Of a DNA stretch of 64,000 nucleotides, positions 52,193 through 62,424 are shown piece by piece; the stretch's first letter is position 1, and each line of letters begins with the position of its first letter. The notes beneath the pieces are model-generated. The model was not told the DNA's origin and ran no database searches. It saw only the letters and a program-made list of their open reading frames with translations. Made by a program: the position numbers and the translations under genes. This DNA comes from Sediminispirochaeta bajacaliforniensis DSM 16054 (lineage in GTDB: Bacteria > Spirochaetota > Spirochaetia > DSM-16054 > Sediminispirochaetaceae), in the NCBI RefSeq assembly GCF_000378205.1, contig NZ_KB899419.1, positions 1 through 64,000 of the forward strand, read 5' to 3'.

Positions 52193-53155
52193 TTATGGGA
52201 GGAGAAAATAAAAGGAAATTACCAAAATGATGGGCATGGTAAGCACCGAGGCAGGGTAGGTAATGATCTCTCCTCCGGCAATGTAGGCAACCTGCTGCTC
52301 TGTTCCGTACTTTTTCGTGGCGATCATCAGATTTGTTGAAGGAGGAACCGCCGTCTGCAAGATGAGGGCCAGCTTCATGGGAGCCAAAAGGGGTTTCGGA
52401 ATCCAGGCCGGATGCAGATGGAAGAGGATGATTAACATGAGGAACGGATAGAGTAAGAGTTTTACAATAACAAAAAAAAGGTAATCCTTGCGGAATTTAA
52501 AAGAGCCCTTTGGAATAAGAGCGAGGATCCCCCCCAGGGCGACAAGAATGAGATCCATACTAAGCTTTGCTGGAAGCGTGAGCACGTTATGGGCAAAATC
52601 GTACAGAGGTTTATCGAGTCCGAAGACAGAAAGAGAAAAGCCGATGAGAATTCCGACCAGCGGTCCGCTTACTTTGAAGGTGAAGGCCGCTCTGTCGGAA
52701 TTGAGGAGGGAAATGGTGAGCGTCCAGAAAAGGGTGTTGAATCCGAAGATCCAGAAAAACATGAAAATCATCAGTTCAGGAGGTGCAAAGGATTCCATAA
52801 TAGGAAGTGCCACATAGCCTGCATTTTGAAATGCAAAGAGAAGGACAAAATCTCGACGATGCGCTCTTTCGGAAACGGCCAAAGGGGAGAGCAGGCGGCC
52901 CAGCCACATCTGGAAAAGCAGCAAAAGAATGCTGCAAACAAAGAAGCCGACCATAAAGGGGTAACCCGACCCCTCGGCGCTGGACCATCCGACGATGAAG
53001 TTACGAACGAAATAGATGGGAAGTAAAACATTCATGGTAAGCCAAAGTACGGACTGCAAATGCTTGTCCTTCAGGGGGGTGAATCTGAAGAGTAAAAAAC
53101 CGCCGACTACGAACAGCACAAGACGTGCAAGAGCGGCGAAGAGAATAGTGTACAT
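52193..53155 (-). CDS. AEC-family (auxin efflux carrier-like) transporter
   Basis: 320 aa with about ten membrane helices in two halves. Features: VLLPIYFVRNFIVGWSSAEG, LFAFQNAGYVALPIME (N of the crossover region), and the C-terminal ALILQTAVPPSTNLMIATKK, a typical AEC segment. Substrates of bacterial AEC proteins include organic acids. It lies 12 nt after the fusA stop, with AGGAG before its ATG, so it is probably co-transcribed with fusA. Confidence 0.88.
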   Translation of the reverse strand: MYTILFAALARLVLFVVGGFLLFRFTPLKDKHLQSVLWLTMNVLLPIYFVRNFIVGWSSAEGSGYPFMVGFFVCSILLLLFQMWLGRLLSPLAVSERAHRRDFVLLFAFQNAGYVALPIMESFAPPELMIFMFFWIFGFNTLFWTLTISLLNSDRAAFTFKVSGPLVGILIGFSLSVFGLDKPLYDFAHNVLTLPAKLSMDLILVALGGILALIPKGSFKFRKDYLFFVIVKLLLYPFLMLIILFHLHPAWIPKPLLAPMKLALILQTAVPPSTNLMIATKKYGTEQQVAYIAGGEIITYPASVLTMPIILVISFYFLLP

Positions 53156-53167
53156 GTGTGGAATCTC

Positions 53168-55204
53168 CTAGATCCCGCCTTCCTTTGGCTGAAAATGACT
53201 GAATTCCATTGCGAAGGTTCCGCGTCCCTGGGTGACGGAGCGAAGATTGGTGGAGTAGCCAAACATCTTTATCATGGGAACCTCGGCGCGGATATGTTCG
53301 ATTGACTGCTTACTTTCAAGACTCTCAATCATACCACCTCTGCTGGTTATCTGACTCATGACCTCTCCAACGAACTCCTTGGGGCACATGACATCAACCT
53401 TCATAACCGGTTCAAGGAGGATCGGGTCGGCGTCACGGCATGCAGCATCGAAGCCGAGAGAGCCTACAGCCTCGTATGCGGCGGCCGTTGCAGTCATTTC
53501 ATCAAACTCGACAGACAAGAGCGTGACTTTAACATCGAAAACGGGATAGCCGTACATGATACCGCCACCGAAGGCGTTCATTACTCCCCGCTGGACAGCA
53601 TCACGAAATTCACGTGGGAATTCCTTTTCGTCAACAAGACATTCAAAGACGTTTCCCGCCCCCTGCTTAACAGGTTGGACCTTAAGTGTGATGACTGCAT
53701 TTGTTTCCTTGCCCGAAACAACCTTATGGAAATGTTCCGTATGAATATGCTCTTTGGAAATTGACTCACGATAGGTAACCTGCGGATTTCCAATGCGCGC
53801 ATCAACATTAAAGTCCTTTATGACCCGAGTCACCAACACATCAAGGTGAAGTTCACCCATCCCGGATATGAGAAGCTGTCCCGTATCCACATTCTCCCGC
53901 ACCGTAAAGGTCGGATCTTCTCGATGCAGCTGATCGAGCACCTTATGAAGCTTTTCCTGGTCACTCGCCGTTTTCGGTTCGATGGCGACCGAGATGACCG
54001 GCTCGGGGAACTGCATCGGCTCAAGAGAAACCTGGTATCCTTCAGAACCAATGGTATCTCCCGTTTGGGCAAGTTTGAACCCTACGATGACCGCAATATC
54101 CCCTGCACTTATCGAATCCATCGCTTCACTTCGATTCGAGTGCATTCTCAAGATACGATTAATTCGTTCCCGTTTTCGTTTTGTGATGTTATACACGGTC
54201 TGCCCCTTTTTCAGGGTTCCGCTGTACATTCTGACAAAGCTGAGAGCTCCCATTTCGCGATCGAATTGAATCTTAAAGACCAAACCCAGGGGCTGCTGTT
54301 GCTCGTCGATCGCAACGGTCACCATTTTATCGTGTTTCAGATGGAGCCCTTCGATAGGAGGCGCTTCCCAGGGAGAGGGCAGATAATCAACGACGCCGTC
54401 GAGAAGGGGCTGAACACCCACATTCTTTAGTGACGCACCGACGAAAATGGGAATGATCTCTCTGGAGATAGTTCCCTTCCTAATGGCCGCTTTGATCATT
54501 TCTTTGGGAACATCTTCACCCTCGAGATAGCGCTCTGTTATTTCATCGGAAAAAGCGGAGAGCTGATCAATCAGGTGTTCCCTCCACTGTGCACAGAGTT
54601 CCTTGTGCTCCTCCGAGAGTGGACTATGGTGCATTTCACTTCCGTAGTTCGTCGGCTCGAAGCTTATTTCCTGCTCTTCAATGAGATCGATGATACCGGT
54701 GAAATCGGATTCCTTACCGATAGGAAGATAGAGAGGGACAGGGTTTGCCTTTAATTTTTCTTTAATCTCTTCAATGACACCGAAAAAGTCGGCTCCGAGG
54801 CGATCCATTTTATTGATATAAGCGATTCTTGGGATTTTATAATGATCGGCCTGGTGCCAGACCGTTTCGGACTGAGGTTCCACCCCCCCTACTGCACAGA
54901 AGATGGCAATGGCAGAATCGAGAACACGTAAAGAGCGTTCGACTTCGGCTGTGAAGTCGACATGTCCCGGTGTATCAATGATGTTGATCTGGGTTTCTTT
55001 CCAGAAACACGTGGTTGCCGCGGACGTGATGGTGATTCCGCGGTCCTGCTCCTGTTCCATCCAGTCCATGATGGCTTCGCCGTCGTCGACCTCGCCGATC
55101 TTGTGGCTTTTCCCGGTATAAAACAAGATCCTTTCGGTGGTTGTTGTCTTTCCCGCATCGATATGTGCCATGATGCCGATATTGCGCATTTGCCTTGTTT
55201 CCAT
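53168..55204 (-). CDS. fusA: Elongation factor G (paralogue 2)
   Basis: 678 aa. All GTPase motifs are canonical: [50 protein letters not shown], then domain IV with the family's [17 protein letters not shown] and domain [18 protein letters not shown] translocates tRNA and mRNA or, with RRF, recycles ribosomes. Spirochaetes have two functionally split EF-Gs (the spdEFG types); whether this is the translocase or the recycling form cannot be told by eye. Confidence 0.92.
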   Translation of the reverse strand: METRQMRNIGIMAHIDAGKTTTTERILFYTGKSHKIGEVDDGEAIMDWMEQEQDRGITITSAATTCFWKETQINIIDTPGHVDFTAEVERSLRVLDSAIAIFCAVGGVEPQSETVWHQADHYKIPRIAYINKMDRLGADFFGVIEEIKEKLKANPVPLYLPIGKESDFTGIIDLIEEQEISFEPTNYGSEMHHSPLSEEHKELCAQWREHLIDQLSAFSDEITERYLEGEDVPKEMIKAAIRKGTISREIIPIFVGASLKNVGVQPLLDGVVDYLPSPWEAPPIEGLHLKHDKMVTVAIDEQQQPLGLVFKIQFDREMGALSFVRMYSGTLKKGQTVYNITKRKRERINRILRMHSNRSEAMDSISAGDIAVIVGFKLAQTGDTIGSEGYQVSLEPMQFPEPVISVAIEPKTASDQEKLHKVLDQLHREDPTFTVRENVDTGQLLISGMGELHLDVLVTRVIKDFNVDARIGNPQVTYRESISKEHIHTEHFHKVVSGKETNAVITLKVQPVKQGAGNVFECLVDEKEFPREFRDAVQRGVMNAFGGGIMYGYPVFDVKVTLLSVEFDEMTATAAAYEAVGSLGFDAACRDADPILLEPVMKVDVMCPKEFVGEVMSQITSRGGMIESLESKQSIEHIRAEVPMIKMFGYSTNLRSVTQGRGTFAMEFSHFQPKEGGI

Positions 55205-55265
55205 ACGTCTCCATCCTATTCGATGGACAATAATACCATAAAACGGGAATCGGATTCAATGAGAC

Positions 55266-55607
55266 TTATTCTTCTAAAAGGGCCTGATAACGCTCTATCT
55301 TTTCTTCAAGTTGCTCGACGCTGAAATAGCGGGCCTCTCTGATCGTTTCTTTACCCTGGGCATAAAAAAGGACGGCGGGGATGGAAAAGACGGAAAGCTG
55401 GGCCGAAATTTTCTGTTGAGTCGAGATATCTATGATACAGGATTCGATTGAGGGATGTGCTGCCAGTAATCCTTCGATTTTAGGTCGTATGGAGGTGCAA
55501 ACGCCACAACCGGGGGCGGTAAAATAGGCGAGGAAAAGGGGGGAGGTTTCGACTCGCTTCGAATACTCCGTGAGTGTCGTAACTGATTCAAGCATCTGCA
55601 TCTCCAT
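55266..55607 (-). CDS. Thioredoxin-like protein
   Basis: 113 aa with a single thioredoxin fold. The active-site motif is APGCGVCTSIRPKIEGLL (CGVC instead of CGPC), and the cis-Pro segment is FSIPAVLFYAQGKE. CGVC sites are seen in thioredoxin-like proteins with altered redox potential. It lacks a signal peptide, so it is cytoplasmic. A short AT-rich stretch separates it from the divergent EAL gene. Confidence 0.85.
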   Translation of the reverse strand: MEMQMLESVTTLTEYSKRVETSPLFLAYFTAPGCGVCTSIRPKIEGLLAAHPSIESCIIDISTQQKISAQLSVFSIPAVLFYAQGKETIREARYFSVEQLEEKIERYQALLEE

Positions 55608-55729
55608 CTTTGAATGTACTGTAATATATAAAAATATATATACTATGGCAAATTTACTTTTTTATTTGATCTGGTGGGAAAGCTTGCGATGGCCTCCGGA
55701 ACCATTATACTAGATTCTTGTGGTATGTA

Positions 55730-57379
55730 ATGGATATGAAATGCCTGTTTGAATGGATTGAAAAACGGCAGCATGCAATAAAGATTTGGATGGTTCCGAT
55801 CTTGGCAATGCTTGTTGCATCGGTGTATTTACTCGTCTATGTTACCGGTGGAATAAAATTCGTGTATTCACACTCTATGTACCTACCTATACTGATTGCC
55901 GGTTTCGTTTTCGGAATCAAAGGGGGGATTGTAACGGCTCTTGTCGGAGGGCTTGCTCTCGGTCCCTTTATGCCGATTGAGGTGGCGACAGGGGAACAGC
56001 AGCTGGCGATAAACTGGCTTTATCGAAGTGGATTCTTCCTCTTGTTTGGGATTCTTAGCGGCTTGGCCGCTGATAGTGCAACGTCCTATATCAAGCATCT
56101 CCGATGGCTTTCTCTGCATGATTGTTCAACGAAATTACCTAATCGCAAGGCATTGCTCGATCGACTGGAACCCAATGCTCTGCTTATCGTTATCTCATTG
56201 GAAAATGTCATGGAACTGAAATCTACCCTGGGTTTTTCGGTTATCGATGAGGCGGTACGGCAGTTGGCGTCTCGTTTTTCGAAAATGGACATGGGGAAAG
56301 AACTCTTTCGAATTGAGACGAGGCAGCTTGCAATTCTTCTGTTTCCAGGGGACATGGAGGATAAAGATGCGGCACTGCGAACCCTGATCTCTGCCTCACG
56401 GGAACCTATACTATATAATGGGATTTCCATTCATGTTGATTCCCGGATGGGGATTACCGAAATAGGTGAAAATGTGTTTGAACCACCGGAGCGCTACCTC
56501 CAGGAGGCTGAGGCCGCTTTGACCATTGCGGAAGAGAAGTTGCAAGATAGCGTCCCATACAGCCCGGAGATTATGGCAGCCACGACGGAAAATCTTGTCA
56601 CCCTTGGAGAACTGAAGAAGGCAATTGAGCATTGTGAGCTTTCTTTACATTATCAACCGAAGGTTCGTATTGCCGACGGAATGGTCTGTGGTGCCGAGGC
56701 CTTGATGCGATGGACGCATCCCACACGCGGGAATATTCCTCCTGGCATGTTTATCCCCCGTGCAGAGCAAAGCACATTAATTCAAATGATTACGGAATTT
56801 GCTCTGAAGCAGACGATGGAACAGATCGTCGTATGGGAGCGCTGTGGCATTCAGATTCCGATAGCGGTAAACATATCGACCAGGAACCTCCTTCAGCCCG
56901 ATTTTAGCGACTTTATTGCGAAGCTTATCGATCAATACGGTATACGTGCCGAATTGCTGGAACTGGAGGTAACGGAAGGATCATTAATGGTGGATATGGA
57001 GCAGACGGTTGCCGAGATGATGAAACTTGCCGGTTTGAAGATCATCATGTCTGTTGATGACTTCGGAACCGGCTATTCATCGTTACAATACTTGCATAAA
57101 CTTCCCATCTCTTTCATAAAAATCGATCAATCTTTTGTTATGCGTTCCCCGGCTGACAAGGGAGCCGCTGTTATCCTTGAAGTGGCGGTTGATCTGGCCC
57201 ATAAAATGGGGATAAAAGCAATTGCAGAAGGAGTGGAGGATGAAAAGGTTTATGCATTTCTTCATTCAATAGGCTGCGATATGGCTCAGGGATATGCCAT
57301 TACGCAGCCCTTGGCGCCTGATGCGTTCAGAAGCTGGTATGAGAGATGTAACGGAGTCTATATGTGCTCGGAATCCTAA
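55730..57379 (+). CDS. Membrane EAL-domain cyclic-di-GMP phosphodiesterase with degenerate GGDEF
   Basis: About 549 aa from the ATG at 55730. Four to five membrane helices (20-125) form a sensor module (YLPILIAGFVFGIKGGIVTA). A diverged GGDEF-like domain (130-280) lacks the GGDEF loop, so it is not a cyclase. The EAL domain (about 285-545) has GAEALMRWTHP, VNISTRNL, LELEVTEGSL, SVDDFGTGYSSLQYL and KIDQSFV, i.e. all metal-binding residues. It should degrade cyclic-di-GMP to pGpG. The stop overlaps the next convergent gene by 4 nt. Confidence 0.9.
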   Translation: MDMKCLFEWIEKRQHAIKIWMVPILAMLVASVYLLVYVTGGIKFVYSHSMYLPILIAGFVFGIKGGIVTALVGGLALGPFMPIEVATGEQQLAINWLYRSGFFLLFGILSGLAADSATSYIKHLRWLSLHDCSTKLPNRKALLDRLEPNALLIVISLENVMELKSTLGFSVIDEAVRQLASRFSKMDMGKELFRIETRQLAILLFPGDMEDKDAALRTLISASREPILYNGISIHVDSRMGITEIGENVFEPPERYLQEAEAALTIAEEKLQDSVPYSPEIMAATTENLVTLGELKKAIEHCELSLHYQPKVRIADGMVCGAEALMRWTHPTRGNIPPGMFIPRAEQSTLIQMITEFALKQTMEQIVVWERCGIQIPIAVNISTRNLLQPDFSDFIAKLIDQYGIRAELLELEVTEGSLMVDMEQTVAEMMKLAGLKIIMSVDDFGTGYSSLQYLHKLPISFIKIDQSFVMRSPADKGAAVILEVAVDLAHKMGIKAIAEGVEDEKVYAFLHSIGCDMAQGYAITQPLAPDAFRSWYERCNGVYMCSES

Positions 57380-58269
57380 GCCTGAGTAGACTCCGTTTCC
57401 GTAATCGTAAGAGCGTATGTTCCTGTATAGGCGTTGAGCAGAAAGAGGGGATGAATGATAAAATAGATACTATTTCCTATTGCAACAACGAATTGCGGTC
57501 GCTTTTTTCTGCTGTCGACCGATGTAAAATAGGCATGTTCTTTGTCAGCTTTATAAGCGGATATCTCTATGGCTCCATTAAAACAGGCATCCGAACTTGA
57601 CTGCCAGCTGTCTTCCCAGAAAATCCTATATGAAGATCCCTTTCTTACACATACGGAGAATAACTGAGGTTCAATGGTCGTAAATTCTCCGTTGTATCTT
57701 CCTAATGAAAGCTGATGGGGGGCCTTGTCGAAGATATATCCACCTGGTTCATGACCAAGCCGGTATAAATACTTCCTGCTGTCTCCGCTTTCAAGTTCTA
57801 TGGTAAAGGAATCGATAAACGCCACCGTATAGAGTGTGTCATGCAGCAGCAGCCCCTTATCGCCAAAGGTCCAGCGACCTGTTGCATATTGCTTTTTAAT
57901 TAGATAATCATTGTATAGATTGAAGATTCCACAACTTTGAAATTCCATAACGATACTTTCTGGAACTGCATAATAATCTGAAGTCCAGTATCCTAATAAA
58001 GAACTTTTTTCCCCGTCGAAGCTGTGGTTCAGAATCCTCTTCATAGTGCCATCCTTATCGCTACAATGTATCAAAGTGTTGGTATTTTGTGAACAATAAA
58101 AGTATACATAATAAATATAGCGGTGATATGAGAACGCGGCACCGCTAACCCGAACAGGAGCCTTGCCTGTTGACGAAAGCCCGACACGAAAATTTCTCAT
58201 GCTGATTTCCGGTGTCGGGTTTTGACCATGCCTTGGTAATCTGTTTTTTTGCTCAGAAGTCATTTTCAT
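57376..58269 (-). CDS. Unknown protein with lipocalin-like and PPC-like beta regions
   Basis: 297 aa, no clear signal peptide. Residues 85-180 resemble a lipocalin-like fold (LLGYW, then TGRWTFGDKGLLLHDTLYTV, then DSFTIELESGDSRKYLYRL). Residues 205-295 resemble a bacterial pre-peptidase C-terminal (PPC) beta domain (SSYRIFWEDSWQSSSDACFN, then IEISAYK, then AYTGTYALTITE). The function is not known. Its start is only 27 nt from the divergent 1375-aa gene, so their promoters must overlap coding sequence. Probably part of the cluster to its right. A second ATG lies at 58263. Confidence 0.6.
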   Translation of the reverse strand: MKMTSEQKNRLPRHGQNPTPEISMRNFRVGLSSTGKAPVRVSGAAFSYHRYIYYVYFYCSQNTNTLIHCSDKDGTMKRILNHSFDGEKSSLLGYWTSDYYAVPESIVMEFQSCGIFNLYNDYLIKKQYATGRWTFGDKGLLLHDTLYTVAFIDSFTIELESGDSRKYLYRLGHEPGGYIFDKAPHQLSLGRYNGEFTTIEPQLFSVCVRKGSSYRIFWEDSWQSSSDACFNGAIEISAYKADKEHAYFTSVDSRKKRPQFVVAIGNSIYFIIHPLFLLNAYTGTYALTITETESTQA

Positions 58270-58296
58270 GGTAGGATAGAGAAAGAGTAAATAAAA

Positions 58297-61200
58297 ATGG
58301 AATTAAAAAGCATCTATGAACGAATTGATAAAAACATAAAAAACAGCACTTTTTTATTAAGCGATACAACAACGACAGCGACAAACGATATTTCAACGCT
58401 TTTGAAAGAGGCTTTTCAGCTAACGTCTCTAACAATGGAGAATGTAGTTTCGAGCTTTACTGATAAAATACAGCTGAAAGGCAATACTGTAATAGACAGC
58501 CAAAGCCTGGTAACCTTTGTAGTTATTTTTGAAAACGACAAAGATCAGAGTATACTATGTTCTTTTACAGCCATCATGCCGAGAACCTGGAACATGCCTT
58601 TGGATGAGGAAGGTATGTTCTCTTTGCTGAATGTTGAAAAATCTTTTCAAAAGCACACGGGAAAAGCCGATATCAGCGGCAATGCCTCCGGATGCCTTCA
58701 GCTTCCTGGAATACAGTTCCAGGCAACCGGTAGGTACGATTATGAAACACACAAATGGCTCTATTCATTTACAGGAGCAGCATACACATTACGTTCACTA
58801 ATACAGGGCCTTGATCATTATGCTCATCTCGGCATCCCTGCGGAAATACTTCCTGATACGGCGCTAAAAAATCTTGCTTTTACCTATGAGGAAAGAGGAA
58901 AGGACTTATGGGATAATCTTACACTGGAGGTGACTACCGGATACAAGTTTTCCATCACCGAAAACCTGGCTATCGAATCCTTTGGCATTGCCATGCATAA
59001 GCGAAATATGAGCTATTCCTATGCAATTAAGGGTGAGCTTGTCATTGGAACGACAAGAGTACCTTTGTATATGCAGGCAATGGAGGATCAGTTCAATTTC
59101 GGAGTTGATGTCGGCGATGAAGGCTGTCCCTTACCATCGCTATCTGATGTTGCAAGCATATTCGGAATGAGTCGCCACATGTCGGTTTTCCCGAAAGAAA
59201 TTGCCAATGGCAAGAATCTGATTCTACGCTTATTGACTATTGGCACATCGTGTAACCTGAAACAGATCCGTCAATTTTTTGTGACTGTCTCTGTAGATAC
59301 TGATTGGGATTTTTTTGGCCTTCGGAACCTATGCTTGAAAGAAATCGAATTAGGATTCTACAGGCAGACCATATCAGAAAAGGCTGTGAATGGATTTACC
59401 ATTATCGGAACAATCTGTATTTCGGATATATCTGTGCAGCTGGGAGGGAATTATACTTTTGAAAAAGGATGGACGTTTACCGGAATACTGTTGCCACATG
59501 AAGAAATCCATCTGGATGAAATATGGATTAGTTTTACCGACATGCTTGACTTTTCGGGCGTCTCCTCATTGCCGATCCCCAAAATTTCTCTTTATGATAT
59601 TCAAATAGAATTTAATGTGCCGGATAAAGCGTTCTCAGCAAAGGCAAAGAGTAGAATAACTTCCAAAGATTCTGCTTCCATTTTAGAAAAACTTTTTGAA
59701 ATTAATGCGGAAATCCGGATGCAATCCACACTCAAGGAGCAGAAAAGGACGTGCTCAGGGCAGTTTAGCGGGGAACTGTATATTGGAGATAGCAAATTTA
59801 CGGTCGCGTATGATTTTGATACTGTAAGTCCGGGAAATACCGTGGCGGTCAAGTGGAAGCCGGTTTCGGAAAAAGAAACGCTATCCCTTGTTAAAATTGT
59901 AAAGCATTTTGGCGTGCAGGATATACCGCAGGTGGTTTCAGATCTTGATTTTGCCATTTCAGGCGTCGAAATGAGGTATGATCTTGATGCAAAGGAACTT
60001 GCGATTCAAGTTACATCCGATAAATTTGACAAAATCCGGCTTACTGTTAGCGATGAAGATTATGAAATAGACATACAGTTGAAAAATGCACTAAGTCTAT
60101 CAAGGCTTCCCCTTGTCGGAACATATCTGCATGTGCTTGACAAGGTCGCCATTGAGAATTTGGAGCTCTTTGCATCATCAAAGGATAATCAGGCAAAGGA
60201 AACCCTGTCAGGAGCCGCCTTTCTGGGCAGCCTGTGCGAAAAGGCCTTTGTTCTTCAGATATACCACAACAAAGCCAAACAGGAACAGATGCTGCAAGAG
60301 CCATCCGGAGCAAGTTTAACCAAATGGTTTGCGATGGATAAATCCTTTGGAATCTTTGAACTGTATCGTCTTGGCATCGGATATATTGACGGGAGTATCA
60401 CCTTTCTTTTAGACGCATCCCTGACGTCGAAGCCTATTGGATTGTCACTGCTTGGAATAGGATTAGGTATTAACCTCTCTTCCCCCGGAGATGTCTCTTT
60501 TCATCTGTCAGGAATCAAGATTAGCTATGACAGCGGTACCTTGGCAATCAGCGGATCTTTCCTGAAATCTACATTACATGATGCGGAAAGTTATGACGGC
60601 ACTCTTCTCGTTAAAACAGGAGATTTTGCATTATTTGCGGTAGGAACCTATAGCAAAAACGCGTTTATTGTATCCGCTTTGATAAACAAAAATTTCGGAG
60701 GTCCGCCTGTTTTCTTTGTAACTGGTATAGCCGCAAGTTTTGCTTACAATATGGATGTAAACATTCCGGTAATTGACAGCATATCCAAATTTCCGCTGGT
60801 CAGCGCCGCCATGGGGAACCTGAAGAAAGAAGAGATGCTGGAAAAGCTGAAGGATTATTTGCGGATTGAAAACGGGCAGACGTTTCTTGCGGCGGGAATT
60901 ACATTTACCTCTTTTGAGATGATTGAATCCTTCGCTCTGCTTACCTTTACGTTCGGAAATCACACACAAGTCAACCTGCTTGGGCTGTCACAGATGAGCA
61001 TACCACCTCATATGAAGCGTGATAATGACCCGCTTGCTTACGCGCAGTTGGTACTGAAGGCCTCATTCGATCCCAAAGCCGGACTGTTCTCCGTAATGGC
61101 GAAACTGACTTCTGAATCATACATCCTGTCGAAAAAATGTAAACTGACAGGAGGTTTTGCCTTTTATACCTGGTTCTTGAGAGAACATGCCGGGGATTTT

Positions 61201-62424
61201 GTTGTTACTTTGGGCGGCTATCATCCGCTTTATAAAAGGCCAGCACATTATCCTGATGTTCCAAGGGTCGGGTTTACATGGGATGTGACATCACATGTAA
61301 ACCTGAGCGGCGATATGTATTTTGCCCTGACGCCCTCTGTTTTAATGGCAGGAGGACGTTTCTGTGCTCTTTATAAAAAAGGATGCGTCAGGGCATGGTT
61401 TACCGTGGAAGCAGATTTTTATATAGCATGGAAGCCCTTTTTTTATGAAGCAAAAATATTTGCCTGCTTCGGGGTTGCGGTAAAAGTTCATATTCTCTTT
61501 GTTCATAAAACAATAAAAGTGGAACTCTCGGCAGGGCTTCAGATTTGGGGACCGGAGTTTAGCGGTAAGGCACATATATCTCTTTATATCATTTCATTTA
61601 CAATAGGATTCGGAGCAGGCGCATCGAAGGAGCCCCCGCCTCTTGCCTGGACAGAATTCCGCCACTCCTTTCTTCCCCAAAAGAAGTCTGGCCGTGTGGC
61701 TGAGCAGCAGCCGGAAGTGGCTTTCTCTGAAGACGACCGGGCGCTGCCCTTGTCCCTTTCGCTAAGCAATGGCCAGCGCGGTGAGGAGCAGAGCGGATCG
61801 GAAATGGTTCCGATAGTCTCGTCAACAGGAATGGAACTTTTGATTAAGTCGGCAGTTCCTGTTACGGCAATTGAGCTTGATGATACGGCTGTTCCTTTGA
61901 ACAAGGAAATGCCGGAAGCAGGCGTTTTGCCGATGGGTGAAGGAAAAAGGCTTCTGTCAACATTATCCGTAACATGTAAACATGCCGCGGGTCAGTCCCG
62001 AGAATGGGTGGTCGAGCCTGTTTATGATAATCTTCCGAATGCTGTCTGGGGCATGACAAAGAAAGGGGATGCACTCCTTAAAAATGTAGCTGTGGGGCTT
62101 CGTCTTTATCCGAAGGAACATCAGACAAGCATATTCCCCAAAACGGGCTTTATCGATCTAAACCGGTTATCCGTATATTCGTGCATTGAAAGGACATTTA
62201 CCTTCAACCCCACATGGCAACTGCCACCTTACAGCCAGGAAGATGCCATTGAAGAATTTTCCGGGACAGTCATGAAGGATGAGATAAAACATAAAAGGCA
62301 TGGATGGATTGAAGGCCTCAATGCGGCCGGTTTTGATTTCGATTTTACGGTTGATCTGTCAAAAATGGCGGAAGAAGCGGATAACATATTTTCCGAGGAA
62401 ATGATACTGGGGGTATTGCTGTGA
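58297..62424 (+). CDS. Very large DUF6603-like beta-rich protein
   Basis: 1375 aa, no signal peptide. It is dominated by repeating beta segments (for example SLLGIGLGINLSSPGDVSFH, GIKISYDSGTLAISGSF). About residues 985-1115 match, from memory, the conserved end of DUF6603 proteins: YFALTPSVLMAGGRFCALYK, RAWFTVEADFYIAWKPFFYE, KVELSAGLQIWGPEFSGKAH then YIISFTIGFGAGA. The remaining C-terminal part is a Pro/Glu-containing linker and another beta domain. Function unknown. Base composition is visibly more AT-rich than the upstream housekeeping genes. Stop and next start overlap (GTGA). Confidence 0.75.
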   Translation: MELKSIYERIDKNIKNSTFLLSDTTTTATNDISTLLKEAFQLTSLTMENVVSSFTDKIQLKGNTVIDSQSLVTFVVIFENDKDQSILCSFTAIMPRTWNMPLDEEGMFSLLNVEKSFQKHTGKADISGNASGCLQLPGIQFQATGRYDYETHKWLYSFTGAAYTLRSLIQGLDHYAHLGIPAEILPDTALKNLAFTYEERGKDLWDNLTLEVTTGYKFSITENLAIESFGIAMHKRNMSYSYAIKGELVIGTTRVPLYMQAMEDQFNFGVDVGDEGCPLPSLSDVASIFGMSRHMSVFPKEIANGKNLILRLLTIGTSCNLKQIRQFFVTVSVDTDWDFFGLRNLCLKEIELGFYRQTISEKAVNGFTIIGTICISDISVQLGGNYTFEKGWTFTGILLPHEEIHLDEIWISFTDMLDFSGVSSLPIPKISLYDIQIEFNVPDKAFSAKAKSRITSKDSASILEKLFEINAEIRMQSTLKEQKRTCSGQFSGELYIGDSKFTVAYDFDTVSPGNTVAVKWKPVSEKETLSLVKIVKHFGVQDIPQVVSDLDFAISGVEMRYDLDAKELAIQVTSDKFDKIRLTVSDEDYEIDIQLKNALSLSRLPLVGTYLHVLDKVAIENLELFASSKDNQAKETLSGAAFLGSLCEKAFVLQIYHNKAKQEQMLQEPSGASLTKWFAMDKSFGIFELYRLGIGYIDGSITFLLDASLTSKPIGLSLLGIGLGINLSSPGDVSFHLSGIKISYDSGTLAISGSFLKSTLHDAESYDGTLLVKTGDFALFAVGTYSKNAFIVSALINKNFGGPPVFFVTGIAASFAYNMDVNIPVIDSISKFPLVSAAMGNLKKEEMLEKLKDYLRIENGQTFLAAGITFTSFEMIESFALLTFTFGNHTQVNLLGLSQMSIPPHMKRDNDPLAYAQLVLKASFDPKAGLFSVMAKLTSESYILSKKCKLTGGFAFYTWFLREHAGDFVVTLGGYHPLYKRPAHYPDVPRVGFTWDVTSHVNLSGDMYFALTPSVLMAGGRFCALYKKGCVRAWFTVEADFYIAWKPFFYEAKIFACFGVAVKVHILFVHKTIKVELSAGLQIWGPEFSGKAHISLYIISFTIGFGAGASKEPPPLAWTEFRHSFLPQKKSGRVAEQQPEVAFSEDDRALPLSLSLSNGQRGEEQSGSEMVPIVSSTGMELLIKSAVPVTAIELDDTAVPLNKEMPEAGVLPMGEGKRLLSTLSVTCKHAAGQSREWVVEPVYDNLPNAVWGMTKKGDALLKNVAVGLRLYPKEHQTSIFPKTGFIDLNRLSVYSCIERTFTFNPTWQLPPYSQEDAIEEFSGTVMKDEIKHKRHGWIEGLNAAGFDFDFTVDLSKMAEEADNIFSEEMILGVLL

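Noticed and set aside
58297-62424. 1375-aa protein as an autotransporter or adhesin
   Set aside because: Beta-rich, but it has no signal peptide, no beta-barrel C-terminal motif and no sorting signal; the DUF6603-like segment fits better.
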